The position numbers and the translations under genes are program-made. Under the pieces are notes generated by a model. It searched no databases. It worked only from the letters and a program-made list of their open reading frames with translations, and was not told where the DNA came from. From assembly GCA_028565635.1 (NCBI GenBank), contig JAOXYB010053945.1, positions 1 through 25,951 of the forward strand: a DNA stretch of 25,951 nt. Direction: 5' to 3'. The DNA is from Phoronis ovalis (lineage: Eukaryota; Phoronida; Phoronidae). Shown here one piece after another: positions 21,569-25,951 of this stretch (position 1 is its first letter; the number at the start of each line of letters is the position of its first letter).

Positions 21569-22882
21569 CTATAAGAAATAAATGTAAAAGGTTATAAAAG
21601 TTGATTATAAACCAAAACTTAAACAAAAAAAAAGAAAATTGCGTCAACGCAGATTTTGTCAAGAAACTGTGTTAACATTTCTCCAATTTAAAAAGTTGCG
21701 GCTCTTATATTCATTTGTAGAAGTACCAAGAGTATAAAGATACTGCTTCTAAAAAGAAGTACACCAGTTAATTTTACAACAACAGGACTTTCTACTGCAG
21801 CATTTTTATACGGACACATCAAGAAAAAGATGACATAGTTATCAATTTAGATTAATGCATATATACGCAAGAAAACATTACGTAAAATAACGGTAATTTA
21901 CCGAGTTAACAAATTAAAGCTTACAGAAAACCAACCCATTTTAATATGCACATTTATTCTTTGTAATAAAACTGCTCAGTGTGCTGTTATTATTTTGTCA
22001 ATCTATTATCAATATCAGATTTCGAATAACATGACTGATTCGTGTTTCTATTCACTTCAGACAAATTGCATGTAATTGATCGCTAGATTTATTACTTGTC
22101 TGCTGTAAGTCAGCCACTGACGATTCTAGTTTGTTTCTGTTCAATTCAGAATTAAAATCTGTCTGTTCAGTCGCCATCACATGGATTTTAATTTAAGGCT
22201 ATAAATCTTTTAAAAAGTTTGGAAATTTTCTAAAATCTGATACGAACGTTTTCGTACTTTCTTTTGGTTATTTCCAATATTTGTCTACGATTTAATGCTT
22301 AATTAAAAATAAACTTATATATATATAACTAGCTATATAGACATTTAAGAAATTTACAAGAACCGTTTGAAAAGTAGTAGTTTTCCAAAAGCTCTATTTT
22401 GCTTGTAATTCAACTTATAACAATCGGATGAATTAGAAAAGTTTATGCATTTTTGCATTAAACACTACCAAGTACGTGATTAAGACTCCGGTTAAGACTT
22501 TTCTTTTTAAATATATCCGTTTTAAAATATTTAAAATGCTAAAATTAGAAAACGACAATGACTTTTTCTTGTTATGGTAATTTAAAATAGGTAGACAGTC
22601 GCAGTTATACACGTAGGCTATCAGCTAAAGGTGTGAGCAGTTTGTGGAACGGTAAAACCGAGGCGCCTGACTTATGATTGCAAATAGCAACTTATCAAGA
22701 GTTCATTAAAATACATAGTCTAACAAGTCTTCAAGTGTTCAGTGATAAAAAAATAGTGTTTTGTAAATAAAACTAATGTAATGTTAATAATTAAAAAAAA
22801 AAACACGAAATAAATAAAACGCAAAACTGAAACAATAAACAATGTAAAATCGAAAAAATAATATTGATGGTAAATATCTTAC
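21569..22882 (-). other. Inferred 5'-UTR intron of gremlin
   Basis: No coding sequence is seen. On the minus strand a strong donor CTTAAG|GTAAGA occurs with GT at plus positions 22881-22882. Pairing it with the acceptor at 21569-21570 gives a 1,314-bp GT-AG intron. The far exon would lie at 22883 and beyond. Confidence 0.4.
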
Positions 22883-23039
22883 CTTAAGAAAATAATTTAT
22901 GATGTTATAAATAGTAAATATAAATACAGAAATATTCTTTTCCAAAATCTTGAATAGCGATACTTTCAGTAAACCAAGCACCTGTCAGCACTTCTAAGCA
23001 TGACTGACTTCTAAGCTGTTAGCGGTAAGTGATCTTGTG

Positions 23040-23220
23040 AGGTACTAACTTTTTTCGCGACATGCTGCACCTTTTATTTGAAAATGTTTAGATTTGTTGA
23101 GACAGCGCCGTACTGTCCCTGAGACGCCACAGCGCACTCGTCATGCCTCGTTATCTTGGAGTTGAGCAGACGAGCTTGTAGACCCATTGGCGGGAATTTT
23201 ACTGATCGCCTGACAACCTA
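23040..23220. promoter_or_regulatory. CpG-richer patch, possible gremlin promoter region
   Basis: This stretch carries roughly a dozen CpGs and is visibly less AT-rich than its surroundings. It lies just upstream (minus strand) of the inferred gremlin 5' exon. It contains TTGGCGGGAA at 23187-23196, a good E2F-type site. No TATA box or initiator could be assigned, so promoter status is inference. Confidence 0.3.
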
Positions 23221-25951
23221 TAGGGAGCAATCATTGCTAACTATTAATATCAATAAATCCTGTTTGTGTTTACTTAGTATTATTTTTTATCTCTTAATAT
23301 GTTAATTCTGAGTAGTATTAAAATGTTTTGACAGGAGCTTCATTTTTTTAGATTGACACGTGCCAAGGTTCAAAATGGTCATCCGTGTGACAACTTCCTT
23401 CTTGAATTAAATGGCACAATGGCGTCTCCCTTATTGATCATTTTAAAAATTCAGACTTTTGTTTGTGAAAGGTAAACTAAGGTATGCTTATCAACATTAT
23501 TCAACCAATCATAATTTGTCTTTATCTTTTTGGTCATTGATACAGCCGCCAAATGGTGAACTACTTTGGAGCCGTCTGGTGTTCATTTGGCAATGTGTGG
23601 AAACGTATGTAAACGATGCATTAGGTGGTTCAAGAATCGGACACCGCACAGAAAATCCCAATTTTTTTTTCTGAATTCAGCTGAAACTAATAAAACTATA
23701 GTGGTTTTGCGAGGCCCAGATTTCAGAAAAAGTATCCGTAAACGTTTTTTATTCGCATCGGGTATAACTAGCTTACAAACAAAAAAAATTTCTTCACTGT
23801 CAAAAATTGGTTTAGGTAAAAATGCAGTATTCGCAGTGGAAAAGGGGAATATTCTGAAAAAATGTACAAAAAATAATTACAAATGAACATGTGTATATTA
23901 AAAACTACAAATCTGAGGCAGGAAGCTTATTGTGTATAAAATAAATAAACAAAAGCTTCTGAATCCTGAAGAAGTTATTCCTGGATACAATGAATTATCC
24001 TTCCAGTGCATCCTTATATCGTTGTTTATCAATAAACTGCGTCTTGTGTTAATGTTTACATGAATAAACTTAAACGAAATTAAAGATAATTTGATAAACC
24101 TCATATTCCTTTAGTTTATTGCACTTTTTGCTGATTTGATTCTTAGTCAGCAAATTTGATGAAATGTTTTCGTCTTTTGAGGTTTGATAGATTACTATAA
24201 AATTTACATATTTTTTTAGCTTTTTCTTAACATCAAAGAAAGAGAAAGAGATACACACATGATTGATTCAAATAAAAACTTAACTACACACGTTTATAGT
24301 TTCTATGAAGACTCACATTCGGCTCATTTTGCAAAGATAACCAAAATATTAATGTAAATGTGACAAATCGCCTTTTTCACAGTTTATTCTAACCAATGAA
24401 TGAGCAATTAACACATCTAGCAATTAATGCAACTTAGCAAAATAATTAAGAATGGCGACGTAAATATGAGGGTAACATGGCCATAAGAGTAGCTTTGGGG
24501 TTCTAACTGGTATGAGTAAACCAAGGAAAGTGCACTCTTGAGATTCACAATTATTCAAGCGCGCTGCCAATCATTTTGTATTATTGGACATGAAGTACTT
24601 TAATTTGTTATCTTGTCAAATAAACAAGACCGCAAAACTTCAAAAAGGTGGACTCCACTAAACAAATGCTTTGATAAAAATTACGAGATATTTAACGCAT
24701 ACTGTATTTCTAAGCTGGCCATAGCTGTTACATCTCCGTAGTGTACTGTATAGTTTATCGTCCATGCAGACATAACGCCTGAATCCCGGAACACAATGTT
24801 CAAAATCATTTTTTAAAAAAGAAATGTGCTCGAGTAACTTCGTAAGATCAACAAAACACGTAATAAACCTAAATATAGGTTGAATTCCCAGATTGAATTA
24901 AATATAGTGAACAATTTGTGTCCCCGAATCGGATATTAATAGTAGCTATTATAAATCTCAGGCGACCAATATTTATGATTCAGAATAAAAACTTTGAAAA
25001 CAGCGGAGCCACTGCAATCATTTAGATAAAACATTAAACGTTGTTGATCAGCAAATTCGGTCAAGTATTTTATAAAGTGTTTTAAAACTCTGTCTTATGC
25101 AATATTCTTTTGTAGCCCTTTTGTCTTTTTGTCCACTAAAAGTCGCCAGGCTGAGTTGCGGAGCCGCTAAACTAGCTATGTAGTCTCGCTACATGGTCTA
25201 AACTTTGCGGGGAAACAGTTTCAAATCTGGCCAGCGGTTCACACTTTGATGTGTTATAGAAATTATACAAGATAAACTATAAAAAATAAATTGAAAGATG
25301 CATTTTTAACATTTTTCTGTCAAAATCATACCGCAGCCCACACCACAAACAATGCTTATGGTATTATTTGTTTTTACATAAGCAGTCGCTGGATAATGTA
25401 AATTGTACGTATTTTGTCCATTTTGCTAGAGGGCACTGTCATTTGAATGTTTTATGTACATGGTAAGTCTATGTAGGGGAGGCCCAGTTTGATTGCTTGG
25501 AATCGATCCGTAATCAAATGAACTACAAATACACATTCCACGGACGGGGCCGTACCATTGCTAGATAGTAGTGGTAGTAGTAATTATATAATTCCGTGTC
25601 TGACAAAAGTTTGAAATTAAAAAAGGTCTCGCGTCTGCTCTGAATTCGATACTAACACAGTTTTTTTTAATTTAAGTAAATGTCGTATATTTTTATGTTT
25701 GGTTTTATGAATTTCAGTATCCGCCGTGACGAACTTATTAACTTCTGTAATATATTAATTAGGCTGTACAGAGCGGTGACTTAAAAACAACAAATATTTA
25801 GTTATATATAAATGATTTTTATTTGGCATTCGTACTGTAAACATCCTATTAAGAATTTTATAATTTAGTGTCACCTAGACTGGACTCAGTCTGAATAATG
25901 ATTATTTTTTTCACTCAAATTGTCTAAAGTGCTGACAAATTATACTTTTTC
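23221..25951. other. AT-rich DNA with no recognised gene
   Basis: The longest open frames here (about 60-106 codons) have no recognisable domain, signal or splice context. Small features: a partial CTCF-like motif at 25423-25437, and somewhat GC-richer patches near 24440-24620 and 25140-25240. These could be distal regulatory DNA of gremlin. Confidence 0.5.

Noticed and set aside
22784-22981. 65-codon minus-strand frame next to the inferred gremlin leader exon
   Set aside because: It crosses the strong donor at 22881-22882, lacks an ATG, and does not join in frame to gremlin, whose exon has an in-frame stop before its ATG.
23459-23886. Open frames of 71 and 106 codons right of gremlin
   Set aside because: No recognisable domain, and the frames lack convincing start or splice context; the basic, Phe-rich composition looks like AT-rich chance coding.

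Overview
The window is genomic DNA from an animal, not a prokaryote. It is AT-rich, genes are split by spliceosomal introns of about 150 to 2,300 bp, and the proteins belong to metazoan families (a cappuccino/FMN-type formin and a gremlin-type BMP antagonist). The short introns argue against a vertebrate. Because gremlin is absent from Drosophila, I lean towards a lophotrochozoan (mollusc, annelid, brachiopod) or another slowly evolving marine invertebrate. The species itself cannot be read from the sequence.

Layout. (1) Positions 161-792, plus strand: the last two coding exons of a single-domain type I asparaginase-like protein; its first exon lies off the left edge. (2) 793 to about 3426: non-coding AT-rich DNA with one candidate 5'-UTR exon at 2328-2391. 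(3) 3524-17460, plus strand: a complete FMN1/FMN2/cappuccino-type formin. I could reconstruct it as 17 coding exons with every junction phase-consistent, giving 1,414 residues. It has a long disordered N-terminal exon, an FMN-specific conserved region, a coiled coil, a proline-rich FH1, a full FH2 and a basic Spire-binding tail (FSI). (4) 17461-20937: convergent intergenic/3'-UTR DNA with several AATAAA signals. (5) 20938-21549, minus strand: a complete 203-residue gremlin in one coding exon, with a 3' splice site 19 nt before its ATG. (6) 21569 to the end: the inferred gremlin 5'-UTR intron, a CpG-richer patch near 23.04-23.22 kb that may be its promoter, then AT-rich DNA in which I see no gene.

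The most interesting point is the arrangement. Formin and gremlin are neighbours, tail to tail, about 3.5 kb apart. Human FMN1/GREM1 (15q13) and FMN2/GREM2 (1q43) have the same convergent arrangement, so this looks like the unduplicated ancestral pair. In vertebrates the formin gene hosts regulatory DNA for gremlin. A 15-of-15 match to the CTCF consensus in a formin intron here (12391-12405) fits that idea but does not prove it.

Other points of interest: a GC-AG intron, a predicted 48-nt in-phase cassette exon, a possible isoform switch that would remove the Spire-binding tail, and a Met-Gly myristoylation-type N-terminus. All comparisons to known proteins are from memory; no database search was run.
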